Assembly: GCF_014279995.1 (NCBI RefSeq)
Contig: NZ_CP047935.1
Location: forward strand, 2,997,494 to 3,061,493
DNA length: 64,000 bases
Direction: 5' to 3'
From: Synechococcus sp. BIOS-E4-1
GTDB lineage: Bacteria; Cyanobacteriota; Cyanobacteriia; PCC-6307; Cyanobiaceae
Part shown: one piece after another, positions 53,471 through 64,000 of the stretch
Position numbering within the stretch: the first letter of the stretch is position 1
How the letters are laid out: each line of letters starts with the position of its first letter
Translations under genes and position numbers: made by a program
The notes under the pieces: generated by a model
What the model was told of the DNA's origin: nothing
What the model saw: only the letters and a program-made list of their open reading frames with translations
Database searches by the model: none

Positions 53471-56251
53471 TTATTCCTGTTCAAACAGGAAGGGATCGTT
53501 TGGTGTCGATCCAGCCCGCACACGAACCGCCTGAGCCCCGCTGAAACGGTCCTCCAGCAGTTCAGTCGCCAGGGGATTCTCCAGTCGACGACGCAGCACC
53601 CTTCTCAACGGCCTGGCTCCATATTCCGGCTCATAACCCAGGCTCACGATCGCTTCAATCACACCTTCCTCAACGCGCAGCTCCAGCCCCTGTTCTCTCA
53701 GCAACGCGGCCAGATCAGCCAGCTGCAGGCGCACAATCTTGCTGAGATCATCGAGTCCGAGAGGCTGAAACCGGATCACTTCATCGATGCGGTTCAGGAA
53801 TTCAGGTCGAAAATGATGTCCCAAAGCCTCATCCACAGCAGCATCCAGGGCGGATTGATCAATCGTTGTTCCCGCTTCCATGTCCTGGCGGGCTGATTCG
53901 AGAATGGCGCGGCTGGCCAGATTGCTGGTCATCACGACCACCGTGTGACGGAAATCAACCGTGCGCCCCTGTGAATCGCTGAGGCGTCCGTCATCCAGCA
54001 CCTGCAGGAGCACATTGAACACATCCGGGTGAGCCTTCTCCACCTCATCCAGGAGCAGCAACGCATACGGACGACGACGTACCGCTTCGGTCAGCTGCCC
54101 TCCCTCCTCATAACCGACATAGCCGGGCGGGGCACCGAGCAAGCGCGCCACCGCATTGCGCTCCATGAACTCACTCATGTCGAGGCGCACCATCGACTCC
54201 TCCTCATCGAACAGCTGTCCTGCCAGAGCCTTGGCCAGTTCTGTTTTGCCCACACCTGTCGGCCCCAGAAACAGAAATGACCCCACGGGGCGTCGCGGAT
54301 CCTTCATGCCGGCTCGGGCCCTGCGGATCGCCGCGGCCACGGCTGCCACGGCATCGGACTGACCGATCACCCGATCCGCGAGGCGCTGATCAAGCTCCAG
54401 CAGCTTCTGACGTTCACCCGCCAACAGGCGCTGGATGGGAATACCTGTCCATCGCGCCACCACATCGGCAATGTCCTCGGCCTCCACCTGCTCTCGTAGC
54501 AGTGCCGTTCCGTCTCGCTGCGCCTTGTTGAGAGCCTCCTCCAGGTCACTGCGGCGCTGCTGAAGACGATGCAGCTGGTCGTACTGAAGCCGCGCAGCCT
54601 CCTCAAGATCGCCCTGTCGCTCTGCTTCAGCAATGGCATGGCGGAGATCCTCATCTTCCTGCAACAGCTGGCGCAGTTCCTGCAGCTGTTCCCGCTCTGC
54701 CTGCCAGCGCTCACGCAGTTGAGTGAGCTGGGACGAGGCCTCCAGTCGCTGACGCTGAAGCTGAACGCGCTCCGACTCAGGAGCCTGCTCTGCCGCGAGC
54801 ACCGCCAGTTCCACTCGACGGAGATCCATTTCAGCGTCCTCCACCACCTGGGGCTTTGACGTGACATCCATCTTGAGTTGTGCCGCCGCTTCATCGATCA
54901 GATCGATGGCCTTGTCCGGCAGGCATCGATCACTGATGTAGCGGTCGGCAAGGCGTGCTGCAGCCGTCACGGCAGCGTCGGTGATCGTCACGCCGTGATG
55001 AAGCTCATAGCGCTCCTTCACTCCCCGCAGGATCTCAACGCTGTGGTCGATCGATGGCTCAGAGATCTGCACCTGCTGGAAGCGACGGTTCAGAGCTGGA
55101 TCCTTCTCAACCGTGCGGCGGTAGTCCTCTGGCGTGGTTGCAGCAATGCAACGCAGATCTCCCCTGGCCAGAGCCGGCTTAAGCAGACTGCCTGCGTCGG
55201 CGCTGGAGCGGTCGCTGTTGACCACGGTATGCAGCTCATCGATGAACAGCACAACTCCTGCCTCTGGATCACTCACCTCCTGCAACACCTCTCGCAGGCG
55301 TTCCTCAAACTGCCCCCGAAACTTGGCGCCTGCGATCAGGGCACCCACATCCAGGGCCACAAGTCGCAATCCCTGAAGCGATTCCGGGACTTCACCGGCA
55401 ACGATGCGCTGGGCCAGCAGCTCGGCGATGGCCGTCTTACCCACACCGGGCGCTCCGATCAGAACCGGATTGTTTTTGCCCCGCCGCGAGAGCACCTTGA
55501 TCAAGCTGCGGATCTCGCCATCACGGCCGACCACCGGATCCAGGAGCCCCTGCGCCGCGGCGGCAGTGAGGTCGCGGGCATAACGATCCAGGGCCCTGGG
55601 CTCAGGCTCCTTGGCAGGATCAGGCACCGGATCAGCGACAGGTCCCGACGACCCAAGCCCGGACTGAACAGGCTCGGTTATGGGCTGAACGATTGGAACA
55701 GCAGGGGTGGGCGCTGCTGAACGAATGACGGGTGCAGGAGGACTGGGCGGAGCAGAGGCAGCGGATGCGGTCGGTCGCCGCAGCTCTGCCTCGAGGCGAT
55801 CGGCAGGCAACCCAAAACGGGACAACAGATCAGCGCCGATGCGCGGGTCCCGGCCGATGGCGATCAGCAGATGCGACACCTCGATCAACCTGGATCCCCA
55901 GAGACCACGCACCCTGTCGGCCGCCTCGAGCAAGGTCTCCAGATCTTCACCGACAAACAGCTCATCACCCCGGGCCATGGGCTGCTCCTCCAGAAAGCCC
56001 TCGAGCTGATCAAGCAACTGGTCCTGAGGCAGCGGCAATGCGCCCACGTCGGCCTCGAAGCGTGGATCACTGAACAGAGCCTGGAGCAGATGCTCCACAT
56101 CCAGATCGCCGTGTCGCCAGCGACGGGCTCCATCCTGAGCTGAGAGCAACAGCTCCCAGGCGTCGTCGCTGAAACGGTCTGGCTCCACCGTGAGACTGGC
56201 TGGAGGTTGAGGTGTGACGCCGAAATCGGATGTCATCGCGGGCGAATCCAC
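53471..56251 (-). CDS. clpB2: ClpB-type AAA+ disaggregase paralogue
   Basis: A 926-residue Hsp100 ATPase. It has the Clp N-domain repeats (about 25-155), then an unusual Ser/Ala/Pro-rich linker of roughly 60 residues (about 158-220), AAA1 with GAPGVGKTA and FIDELHTV, the coiled-coil middle domain typical of ClpB, AAA2 with [10 protein letters not shown] and [13 protein letters not shown], and a C-terminal domain. The linker and divergent N-domain suggest a ClpB2-like paralogue rather than the heat-shock ClpB. It lies between gloA and secE on the same strand. The start is GTG 56251 (overlapping the gloA TAG) or ATG 56236. Confidence 0.88.
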   Translation of the reverse strand: MDSPAMTSDFGVTPQPPASLTVEPDRFSDDAWELLLSAQDGARRWRHGDLDVEHLLQALFSDPRFEADVGALPLPQDQLLDQLEGFLEEQPMARGDELFVGEDLETLLEAADRVRGLWGSRLIEVSHLLIAIGRDPRIGADLLSRFGLPADRLEAELRRPTASAASAPPSPPAPVIRSAAPTPAVPIVQPITEPVQSGLGSSGPVADPVPDPAKEPEPRALDRYARDLTAAAAQGLLDPVVGRDGEIRSLIKVLSRRGKNNPVLIGAPGVGKTAIAELLAQRIVAGEVPESLQGLRLVALDVGALIAGAKFRGQFEERLREVLQEVSDPEAGVVLFIDELHTVVNSDRSSADAGSLLKPALARGDLRCIAATTPEDYRRTVEKDPALNRRFQQVQISEPSIDHSVEILRGVKERYELHHGVTITDAAVTAAARLADRYISDRCLPDKAIDLIDEAAAQLKMDVTSKPQVVEDAEMDLRRVELAVLAAEQAPESERVQLQRQRLEASSQLTQLRERWQAEREQLQELRQLLQEDEDLRHAIAEAERQGDLEEAARLQYDQLHRLQQRRSDLEEALNKAQRDGTALLREQVEAEDIADVVARWTGIPIQRLLAGERQKLLELDQRLADRVIGQSDAVAAVAAAIRRARAGMKDPRRPVGSFLFLGPTGVGKTELAKALAGQLFDEEESMVRLDMSEFMERNAVARLLGAPPGYVGYEEGGQLTEAVRRRPYALLLLDEVEKAHPDVFNVLLQVLDDGRLSDSQGRTVDFRHTVVVMTSNLASRAILESARQDMEAGTTIDQSALDAAVDEALGHHFRPEFLNRIDEVIRFQPLGLDDLSKIVRLQLADLAALLREQGLELRVEEGVIEAIVSLGYEPEYGARPLRRVLRRRLENPLATELLEDRFSGAQAVRVRAGSTPNDPFLFEQE

Positions 56252-56652
56252 TAGGCGGTCGTCGATCGAGAGGGCAGCTCAATCAGCTCCACCTTGTAGC
56301 CATCGGGATCTTCCAGAAAAGCGATCACCGTGCTGCCGTGTTTCATCGGACCCGGTGCACGCACGAGTCTTCCGCCTCGCTCAGCGATCCCCGAACAGGT
56401 GGCTTGGATGTCCTGCACCCCGAGGGCGATGTGGCCGTATCCATCACCCAGGTCGTAATGCTCTGTGTCCCAGTTGTGAGTGAGCTCCAGCACGGTGTGA
56501 TCCTTTTCGTCGCCATAGCCGAGGAAGGCCAGGGTGAAACGACCGGAGGCATAGTCCTTGCGACGCAGCAGCTGCATGCCGAGGACATCGGTATAAAATG
56601 CGAGTGATTTCTCGAGATCACCAACCCGAAGCATGGTGTGCAACATGCGCAT
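56251..56652 (-). CDS. gloA: lactoylglutathione lyase (glyoxalase I)
   Basis: A 133-residue metalloenzyme from ATG 56652 (MRMLHTMLRVGDLEKSLAFY) that turns the methylglyoxal-glutathione hemithioacetal into lactoylglutathione. Metal ligands are expected at His5, the Glu of VLELTHNW, His of GYGHIALGV and the Glu of YKVELIE. Length is typical of single-domain bacterial GloA. It is the first gene of the clpB2-secE-nusG minus-strand run. A TTG four codons upstream is an unlikely start. Confidence 0.93.
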   Translation of the reverse strand: MRMLHTMLRVGDLEKSLAFYTDVLGMQLLRRKDYASGRFTLAFLGYGDEKDHTVLELTHNWDTEHYDLGDGYGHIALGVQDIQATCSGIAERGGRLVRAPGPMKHGSTVIAFLEDPDGYKVELIELPSRSTTA

Positions 56653-56770
56653 GATCCGGGTCAATCGCTGATACCAGCATGGTGCATCCCCAAGATCAGC
56701 GGAAGCGGCCCCGCAGGGGTCGTGGCCTGTTGGCAGGGGTGGAAAATCAGCGATGCAGGGGGACCCATAG

Positions 56771-58090
<1,320 letters not shown>

Positions 58091-58111
58091 TCCAACGATC
58101 AGAGCTCAAAA

Positions 58112-58155
58112 AAAATGCCATCCAGCCAGGGATTACCCGCACTGAATGGCATTTT
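58112..58155. terminator. bidirectional terminator hairpin after eno
   Basis: AAAATGCCAT (58112-58121) pairs with ATGGCATTTT (58146-58155), a ten-base stem with A residues on the left and T residues on the right, so it can work on both strands between the convergent eno and UbiB-type kinase genes. The remaining bases to 58366 show no further gene. Confidence 0.7.
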
Positions 58156-58366
58156 GATGTTGTTGAAAGCCAATGCTCTCACCACAATCAATCAAGATTA
58201 AGAGCAGAGTCCACTCAAAGAATCAAGGCAACGAATCAAGATACTGATCTATGAGAAATCACCGAGAGTGGATGATCACCAGGAGGAATAACTAGGCCTG
58301 ATTTGCTCAAACACAAACCTGTTGGCTCAAACTCCTGGGGAACAACAACTCTGCCAACAAGGCGAT

Positions 58367-60049
58367 TTAGCCTTTTGATGAAGACAGGGATTCCATGCGG
58401 GCATCCTTGCGCAACTTCACCTGGAGTTTGAGCCAACCCATCCCGACCGGCACAGCTGCACCGAGAGGCAGCAGGGCCCAGAGTGGACGTACGCTGGCAC
58501 CCAAGACAGCCGCTGCCAAAGCCAGGCCTCCCAGAAGCACCGACTGACCGACGGAATGCTGAGCGGTGACCATGCGGCGGAACTGACGATCCGATTCACC
58601 CATGCGGATCTGCAACTGCAGATCCCCCTGTTCCAGGCGCTCAAGACTTTCATCCAATCGCCGGGGAATCCCCACGGCCCGGGAACTCAGGGCACCCACC
58701 TGACGGCCAAGTTCATTGAACAGATCATTGGAACCGGATCCACTGGAAGTCATGAGCGGCAGCAGATAAGGCTTGGCAATCCCCACCAGGCTAAAGCCGG
58801 GATCGAGGCTGCGGCCCACGCCCTCAAAGGTCGACAAAGCCCGCATCACGAAGATCAGCTCGACCGGCAGCCGAAACGGTTGGCCGTAAACCAACTCATA
58901 GAGATCTCCCGACAATTTGTCGATCACCGAAGCACTGAAGGGAGGGGTGAGTGCATCCCGCAGCATCAGGCGAACCAGACGTCGCACAGGCCCGAGATCC
59001 ACATCTGCAGCGATGACACCAGCCACCTGCATCTCCTCCACCAGAGCCGATGCATCGCGGGACGCAGCTGCCCGAACCATGGAACCCAGGCGTCGTCTCA
59101 ACCGCTCAGAAAGCTGCCCCATCATTCCGAAGTCGTAGTAAATCAGGGCTCCATCACTGGCAACCGCCAGATTTCCGGGATGGGGATCAGCGTGGAAAAA
59201 GCCGAAACGCACCAGCTGCTGCAAGTAGCTGGCGGCACCAATCTCAGCGACCTCACCCGGATCAATCCCGGCCGCAAGCAATTCAGGACGGTTGTTGATC
59301 TTGATGCCCGGCAAGTAATCAAGGCAGAGCACCTGACGAGTACTCAGTTCCCAGATCACACCAGGTACACGGATGCGGGGATCATCAAGAAACTGTTGAC
59401 GAAAACGGGCCGCGTGCTGCGCTTCCAGCCGAAAATCCAGCTCACGCAACAACACTCGCCGGCATTCCTGAGCAATGGCCACCCAGTCACGACCGCGGCC
59501 CCATTGAGGATGACGCTGCAGCACAGAGGCCACCTGCTGCATCACCTCCAGGTCAAGCCGGAACAGCGACTCCAGGCCGGGGCGTTGAATCTTGAGAACC
59601 ACCTGACGACCACTGCGCAAGCTGGCTCGATGCACCTGGGCCAACGATGCAGCCGCAAGCGGGTTCTCATCGAGATCAATGATCTCCGCACAGCGAGCAC
59701 CCAGCTCTGCTTCCAACAGGGCCTGGGCCTGATCAAATGGGAAAGCCGGAACTTTGTCCTGCAGATCGGCCAGTTCAGCGACCCAGCCCGCAGGCAGCAC
59801 ATCGGGACGCGCCGACAGCAGCTGACCGAGCTTGATGAACGCCGACCCGAGCTGGAGCAATTCCCTGGTTAGCCAGCGGGCACGCTGCTGCTGACGGGTT
59901 TGGCGACGCTCGGGCGAAACCCCGCCCGGATACGTCCAGCCACAGCTATCCCACCAGAGCAGAAACAACAGAGCCAGAACAGTGCGCCAGATGCGCAGTG
60001 CCCTGAGACCCCTGCGCCAAGATAGAGGTCGCGCACGCCAACGGCTCAA
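58367..60049 (-). CDS. ABC1/UbiB-type atypical kinase
   Basis: A 560-residue AarF/ADCK-family kinase-like protein linked to prenylquinone or lipid metabolism. Motifs: FIKLGQLLSARPD (KxGQ), AAASLAQVHRA (Ala-rich nucleotide loop), VVLKIQRPG (Lys), FGFFHADPHPGNLAV (catalytic loop) and YYDFGMMGQL (metal Asp). The C-terminus has two hydrophobic helices (about 500-540), so it is membrane-anchored. It overlaps an upstream small gene by four bases. Confidence 0.92.
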   Translation of the reverse strand: MSRWRARPLSWRRGLRALRIWRTVLALLFLLWWDSCGWTYPGGVSPERRQTRQQQRARWLTRELLQLGSAFIKLGQLLSARPDVLPAGWVAELADLQDKVPAFPFDQAQALLEAELGARCAEIIDLDENPLAAASLAQVHRASLRSGRQVVLKIQRPGLESLFRLDLEVMQQVASVLQRHPQWGRGRDWVAIAQECRRVLLRELDFRLEAQHAARFRQQFLDDPRIRVPGVIWELSTRQVLCLDYLPGIKINNRPELLAAGIDPGEVAEIGAASYLQQLVRFGFFHADPHPGNLAVASDGALIYYDFGMMGQLSERLRRRLGSMVRAAASRDASALVEEMQVAGVIAADVDLGPVRRLVRLMLRDALTPPFSASVIDKLSGDLYELVYGQPFRLPVELIFVMRALSTFEGVGRSLDPGFSLVGIAKPYLLPLMTSSGSGSNDLFNELGRQVGALSSRAVGIPRRLDESLERLEQGDLQLQIRMGESDRQFRRMVTAQHSVGQSVLLGGLALAAAVLGASVRPLWALLPLGAAVPVGMGWLKLQVKLRKDARMESLSSSKG

Positions 60050-60357
60050 GACCGTTCCTCCAGCCGCGTGCCCAACTCAGCAACCTTCGCCCGCAGCCGA
60101 TCGATGCGCTGCTGCAGTGGCTCATGCTCTGTGCTGCTGCGGTCGGCTGCGGATGCAGAGGAGGGCTGGTCCTCCTGTTGCAAACGTTCGGCTTCCGCCT
60201 TCACTTCTTCCTGAAAAAGATCCCATTCCTGCCGAATACGCTCGGGCGCATCCTGAACAGCGACCGCGACTCCGGCAGCTGCATCGGCCACGCCTTCACC
60301 CACTCGGGCGATCAGACGATTCATCGCTGCTCTCAACAGGGCGTCCGGGGGAGTCAT
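60046..60357 (-). CDS. small hypothetical protein upstream of the UbiB-type kinase
   Basis: A 103-residue, soluble, acidic, mostly helical protein: MNRLIARVGEGVADAAAGVA, IRQEWDLFQEEVKAEAERLQ and a C-terminal coiled coil LQQRIDRLRAKVAELGTRLE. I do not recognise a named family. Its stop overlaps the kinase start by four bases, so the two are probably co-translated and may work together; this is inference. Confidence 0.7.
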   Translation of the reverse strand: MTPPDALLRAAMNRLIARVGEGVADAAAGVAVAVQDAPERIRQEWDLFQEEVKAEAERLQQEDQPSSASAADRSSTEHEPLQQRIDRLRAKVAELGTRLEERS

Positions 60358-60414
60358 GGCCTGACTAGCGATGCAGAAACTGTGGCAGATACGCCGACAG
60401 GGTTGCGACCTCCC

Positions 60415-61080
60415 TCAAGGAGCTGGTGGAGCAGCCGGTGGAGTGGCTGGTGGTGCTTTGAAGATGAGCGACTCATCGATGGCTGGTCGGGTTGGAGTCA
60501 CCGCAGGCTCTGGAGTGGCAACAGCGGCAGGTCTTGGTTCCGGCGCAGCTTGAAGCGAAGGCTCGATGGCAGGGTCTGCGCCAGGCGCAGGCTCCGGGAC
60601 AACCGGCTCAGAGTTGGGAGTCAAGACGGCAGCAGGCTGAGACCCATCGGGACCCTCCTGCTCGCCGACGTCTGGAGCAGGTGTCGCCACTGGTGCAGCC
60701 GTGGATACTGGATCCTCCCGAACCGCCCAAGGCTCTGGCACTGCAGCCTGCTGCGCCTGCTCACGCTGCTTCGCTTTCTGAGCGATGGCCTCGGCCTGTT
60801 CATTGGCCTTGCGCTGCTCGGCATCAAGAACCTCCTTCGCGGCAACATCCCCCATCAACGGTTGGTCAGAGCCATACCGTCTCCTCAAACCATCCAGGCT
60901 CTCTCCAGGAAAACTGTTCTGGCGAAACGTCGCCTGCTGAGGCTTTTCCCAGGCCTGCCGCATCAGCACCACCCGCTGAGTGATTCCATAGCCAAGGGCA
61001 AAGCAAGCGCCCGCCACTAAAGGGCCAACCCAGTAACGAGGTCGCCGGGACCGCTTCTGATCAGAGGTGGTCGTGGTCAT
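60415..61080 (-). CDS. membrane-anchored Pro/Ala-rich hypothetical protein
   Basis: About 221 residues from ATG 61080 (MTTTTSDQKRSRRPRYW). One hydrophobic helix (VGPLVAGACFALGYGITQ) after a basic N-terminus makes a membrane anchor. It is followed by a charged coiled-coil region (AEQRKANEQAEAIAQKAKQR type) and about 110 residues rich in Pro, Ala, Glu and Val ending APPATPPAAPPAP. Such sequence is disordered and evolves fast. No function can be named. The frame is open further upstream to 61230 but without support. Confidence 0.6.
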   Translation of the reverse strand: MTTTTSDQKRSRRPRYWVGPLVAGACFALGYGITQRVVLMRQAWEKPQQATFRQNSFPGESLDGLRRRYGSDQPLMGDVAAKEVLDAEQRKANEQAEAIAQKAKQREQAQQAAVPEPWAVREDPVSTAAPVATPAPDVGEQEGPDGSQPAAVLTPNSEPVVPEPAPGADPAIEPSLQAAPEPRPAAVATPEPAVTPTRPAIDESLIFKAPPATPPAAPPAP

Positions 61081-61168
61081 CGCTATGGCAGATACGGACA
61101 ACACCGAACAGTCGGTGCAGACCATCTTCGCGTCTGATCGCCGGTGCTGCACCACCTGCCTGGATTGA

Positions 61169-62428
61169 TCAAGTCGTGTAGTCGGCGTTGATGCGCACGT
61201 ATTGATCAGAAAGATCACACCCCCAGGCACGACCTTGGCCCGGGCCTGAACCGATCAGCAAACGGATCACCACAGCGTCATCGTGTAGGGAACGGCCGGA
61301 AGCCCGCTCGCGCAGGTAAGTCGACGCTGCCGACCGATCAAAGCCGAGCGGCTGACCGTTCTCCATCAATTGATGCTCTCCGATCCAGAGCGAAACCGCC
61401 TGCGCATCAAAGGTCGCTCCCGAGCGCCCAGCCGCCGCCACAATCCTGCCCCAGTTGGGATCACGGCCGTGCACTGCCGTTTTCACCAGCGACGAGCCAC
61501 ACACGGTGCGGGCCATCTGGAAGGCGTCTGTTTCTGATGCAGCTCCTTCCACCTGCACCTCAATCAGGCAAGTCGCACCTTCACCATCACGAGCAATGGA
61601 ACGCGCCAGGTGTTGAGCGACCAGGGTCACCCCCTCCTCAACCAGTTCAAACTGATCCGCTGGGAGAGGTTTCCCTGCGGCAAAGGCCAGAAACGTGTCG
61701 TTGGTGCTGGTGTCGCCGTCCACGGTGATGGCATTGAAAGAGCGCTGAACAGCGCGACGAACCATGGCCTGCCAAACCTCTGCTGGCACTCCGGCATCAC
61801 AGGTGAGAAAGCCGAGCATGGTGGCCATATCCGGGTGAATCATTCCCGAACCCTTGGCCATCCCGCCGATGCGCACGGTGCGGCCTGCAATCTGCGCCTC
61901 AACAGCGATCTGCTTGTCCACCAGATCCGTGGTGAGGATGGCGCTTGCAGCTGCCGAACCGCCATCAACGGCCAAGGCCTCCACGAGCGGATCCAGACCC
62001 GCCAGCAACACCTGCATCGGGATTGGCACGCCGATCACACCGGTGGAGCAGATCAGAACCTGATCACACGACAACCCCAGTCGGTCAGCCAGCACCTGAG
62101 TGGCGCGCTGGCTGTCGATCAGGCCCCGATCACCCGTGCAGGCATTGGCCTGTCCGGAATTGATCAAGACAGCTCTGCACTGACCGCCCCTGGTTTGCAG
62201 GCGCTCAGCACAGAGATCCACGCAGGCCGCACGCACCACAGAGGTTGTGAAGGTGCCGGCACAGACGGAACCCTGCGGAGCCAGAAGCAGAGCCAGATCC
62301 GGCTTTCCGGATTCCTTGAGACCAGCCGTAATACCTGCGGCCTGAAAGCCACAGGGAGCAGTAACCCCGCCTTTTGTCGGGGTCCAGCTGGAAGATTGCG
62401 CCATCGATGGCCTGAGCAAACGATCCAT
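61169..62428 (-). CDS. argJ: bifunctional glutamate N-acetyltransferase/amino-acid acetyltransferase
   Basis: ArgJ transfers acetyl from N-acetylornithine to glutamate in the cyclic arginine pathway. The 419-residue frame has GVTAPCGFQAAGI, AVLINSGQANACTGD, the self-cleavage region KGSGMIHPDMATMLGFL (Thr near residue 195 counted from the second Met becomes the nucleophile), INAITVDGDTSTNDTFL-like blocks and the end in NADYTT. The second Met (MAQSSSW, 62404) may be the true start. It is divergent from coaE. Confidence 0.95.
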   Translation of the reverse strand: MDRLLRPSMAQSSSWTPTKGGVTAPCGFQAAGITAGLKESGKPDLALLLAPQGSVCAGTFTTSVVRAACVDLCAERLQTRGGQCRAVLINSGQANACTGDRGLIDSQRATQVLADRLGLSCDQVLICSTGVIGVPIPMQVLLAGLDPLVEALAVDGGSAAASAILTTDLVDKQIAVEAQIAGRTVRIGGMAKGSGMIHPDMATMLGFLTCDAGVPAEVWQAMVRRAVQRSFNAITVDGDTSTNDTFLAFAAGKPLPADQFELVEEGVTLVAQHLARSIARDGEGATCLIEVQVEGAASETDAFQMARTVCGSSLVKTAVHGRDPNWGRIVAAAGRSGATFDAQAVSLWIGEHQLMENGQPLGFDRSAASTYLRERASGRSLHDDAVVIRLLIGSGPGQGRAWGCDLSDQYVRINADYTT

Positions 62429-62481
62429 ACGACTTATTCAAAACGCCCATACCCCGCACCGAACCAGGCGGGAGTTACAGA

Positions 62482-63165
62482 GTGGAGTTAGTCATCGAGC
62501 ACCGGCGCTTGAGTGCAACATCCCGCTGGCAAGGAGCGCAGCACCGCATCGGTCTGACCGGTGGGATTGCCAGCGGCAAAAGCACTGTCGCCTGCTACCT
62601 GAAAGAGCTTGGGATTGTGGTTCTCGATGCAGACACCTATTCCCACGAGGCGCTCCAACCGGAAACTCTGGCCTCGCAAATGGTGCTGAAACGATATGGC
62701 CCGCAGGTGGAAGCTGAACCGGAATGCGACATCGAGCCGAGCGCAGGTCAACGCACAATCAATCGCCGTGAACTGGGCAGGATCGTCTTCAACAACCTGG
62801 AAGAAAGGCGATGGCTCGAGCAGCTGATCCATCCCATTGTCCGCGCGCGCTTCGAGCTTGAACTGGGGAAGCATCCAGAGACCGCACCCATCGTGTTGAT
62901 GATTCCACTTTTGTTTGAAGCTGATCTCACCGAGCTCGTCTCCGAGGTCTGGTTGGTTCACTGCCTGCCGACACAGCAGCTTGAGCGGCTGAAGCAGCGA
63001 GACGGTCTGAGTGCGGCCGAAGCGAAAGCAAGAATTGCAGCCCAATGGCCGTTGAGCCAGAAATGCGCAAAGGCCGATCTGGTGCTCGATAACCGCTCAG
63101 CATCGATCTGCTGGGAAAGACAGATCAAGGCAAGGCTCGCACTGATCAAACCCGGACGGCGCTGA
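62482..63165 (+). CDS. coaE: dephospho-CoA kinase
   Basis: The last enzyme of coenzyme A synthesis; 227 residues. The P-loop is GLTGGIASGKST (24-35), DADTYSHEAL follows, and there is the lid/CoA part with RELGRIVFNNLEERRWLEQLIHP and MIPLLFEADLTELV. The N-terminus before the P-loop is about 20 residues longer than in enteric CoaE, so a later start is possible. Size is otherwise typical. Confidence 0.93.
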   Translation: MELVIEHRRLSATSRWQGAQHRIGLTGGIASGKSTVACYLKELGIVVLDADTYSHEALQPETLASQMVLKRYGPQVEAEPECDIEPSAGQRTINRRELGRIVFNNLEERRWLEQLIHPIVRARFELELGKHPETAPIVLMIPLLFEADLTELVSEVWLVHCLPTQQLERLKQRDGLSAAEAKARIAAQWPLSQKCAKADLVLDNRSASICWERQIKARLALIKPGRR

Positions 63166-63293
63166 ATGCCTTGAGCTTTGAGCTCTGAACAGATTCCGTT
63201 CAGGCGACACCATTCATGCAAGGGATTGCAGCGGGCTCTGAGTCAGTGACGGCGAACGATGGCAGGATTTGGCTGATCAGATCGATCGAACCG

Positions 63294-64000
63294 ATGAGCT
63301 TCTGCCGCCAGACCGTCGCCTTCAGTGCCTGCCTAACAGTCTCACTGGTTGGAGCTGCTCCGGTTGTTGCCAATTCCGAGAAAGCCACGATTGAAGAGAT
63401 CCTGGATGGAGACGAACTGTTCATCGATGATCAAAAGGCTAAAGTCGAAGAAACAGCCCAGTCACCGCAGGTCATCAGCACTGGAGTCAGCCGCGGCCAG
63501 ATTGCCTTCAGCGGAGGTGCTGTTGGTCGAATCAATCGTCAATCCCTGGTCAAGCTCGGGAGCAGTTGTTTCTTCTGAACAAAGGCCAGATTCTGATTTC
63601 AGGCCGTCAGGACGGTTGTACAGCCTCCAGTCGATTGAGCGTTCGCGGCACCAATTACGTTCTGAAAGTCAGTGATGACGGCAGTACAGATCTGGCTGTC
63701 CTGGAAGGCTCCGTTGAAGTCACGGATAACAGCGGGAAACAGGAGGCCGTCACCGTTGAAGCAGGCCAACGCCTTCGACTCAGCCCTACGGGTGTGGTGA
63801 TCGGACTGCTGCAACTGGCGGCCGGCGACTACCAGAGGATTCTTGATGGTCCCCTTTTCATCGGCTACACAGCCCCATTGCCGGGATTAGCCAATCTCAG
63901 GCGTTATCTGAATCTGAATGTGCCAGGTCTACGCATCCCCAGCGTGCCGGGGAGCCAGATCCGAATCACCCCCAACCTGCCGAGCGTGCCCAGCCCGGTT
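63294..64000 (+). pseudogene. FecR-domain protein interrupted by a frameshift, 3' end outside the window
   Basis: Frame 63294 on begins with a signal peptide (MSFCRQTVAFSACLTVSLVG, cleavage near VVA) and a FecR-like start (EILDGDELFIDDQKAKVEE, GGAVGRINRQSLVKLGSSCF). It hits TGA at 63576-63578. The FecR part continues in another frame from about 63572 (LLNKGQILISGRQDGC, LSVRGTNYVL, LAVLEGSVEVTD, VEAGQRLRLSP), open to the window end. One missing base in the TTTCTTC tract explains this, so it is a frameshifted gene or a sequencing error. FecR-like proteins of this kind in cyanobacteria are cell-surface or signalling proteins of unknown role. Confidence 0.75.

Overview
The window looks like a chromosome segment of a marine picocyanobacterium of the Synechococcus type (alpha-cyanobacteria). 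The basis is the moderately high GC content, the tight packing of short operons, a phylloquinone pathway (menF, menA, menC, menE), the gene order prfB / small DUF3285-like membrane gene / ybeY / dgkA / trpG-type amidotransferase, a secE-nusG-rplKAJL block headed by a clpB paralogue, and a pilMNOQ cluster. The species cannot be fixed from the sequence alone. Most of the window is ordinary core genome.

Layout. 0-3.8 kb: phylloquinone synthesis genes (menE partial, menC, menA on minus; menF on plus). 3.8-9.1 kb, minus strand: two tandem S9-family peptidases downstream of gshB and a glutaredoxin gene; the tandem arose by a duplication that left a relic of the gshB 3' end between the copies. 9.2-13 kb, plus: prfB with a programmed +1 frameshift, a small membrane protein, ybeY, dgkA, a glutamine amidotransferase and an exported metallo-beta-lactamase-fold protein. 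13-16.7 kb: hisC-type aminotransferase, a SelO-like protein, and an AT-rich spacer with one membrane protein. 16.9-25 kb, mostly minus: asparaginase, argS, nadC, mnmE and the (p)ppGpp enzyme. 25-26.6 kb: fused peptide-transport ATPase.

26.6-33.2 kb is the accessory part. It holds a LuxR-type regulator with a degenerate receiver, a repeat-rich protein with two CBM2-like domains, a glutamate-receptor-channel-like protein whose pore loop is degenerate, a (GA)n microsatellite in a 466-base gap, and a calcium-type subtilase without a signal peptide. These genes are more AT-rich than the surrounding core genes.

33-41 kb: rluD-like, rbgA, universal stress protein, pgk, a 3-hydroxyisobutyrate-dehydrogenase-like reductase, murG and a CobC/HisC-like aminotransferase. 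41-49.5 kb: pentapeptide/TPR protein, pilQ-pilO-pilN-pilM (type IV pilus), pyrD, rnhA and an exported DUF3747-like protein. The 3' two thirds of pilQ and the end of the convergent pentapeptide gene form an AT-rich tract inside GC-rich DNA. 49.7-56.7 kb, minus: rplL, rplJ, rplA, rplK, nusG, secE, clpB paralogue, gloA. 56.8-64 kb: eno, UbiB-type kinase, two hypothetical genes, argJ, coaE, and a FecR-like gene interrupted by a frameshift and cut by the window end.

No tRNA, rRNA, CRISPR array, insertion sequence or prophage was seen. The best candidates for something unusual are the pore-degenerate glutamate-receptor-like protein, the CBM2/pentapeptide-repeat protein next to it, and the peptidase duplication with loss of the signal peptide in one copy. 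No convincing new multi-gene defence or mobile system was found.
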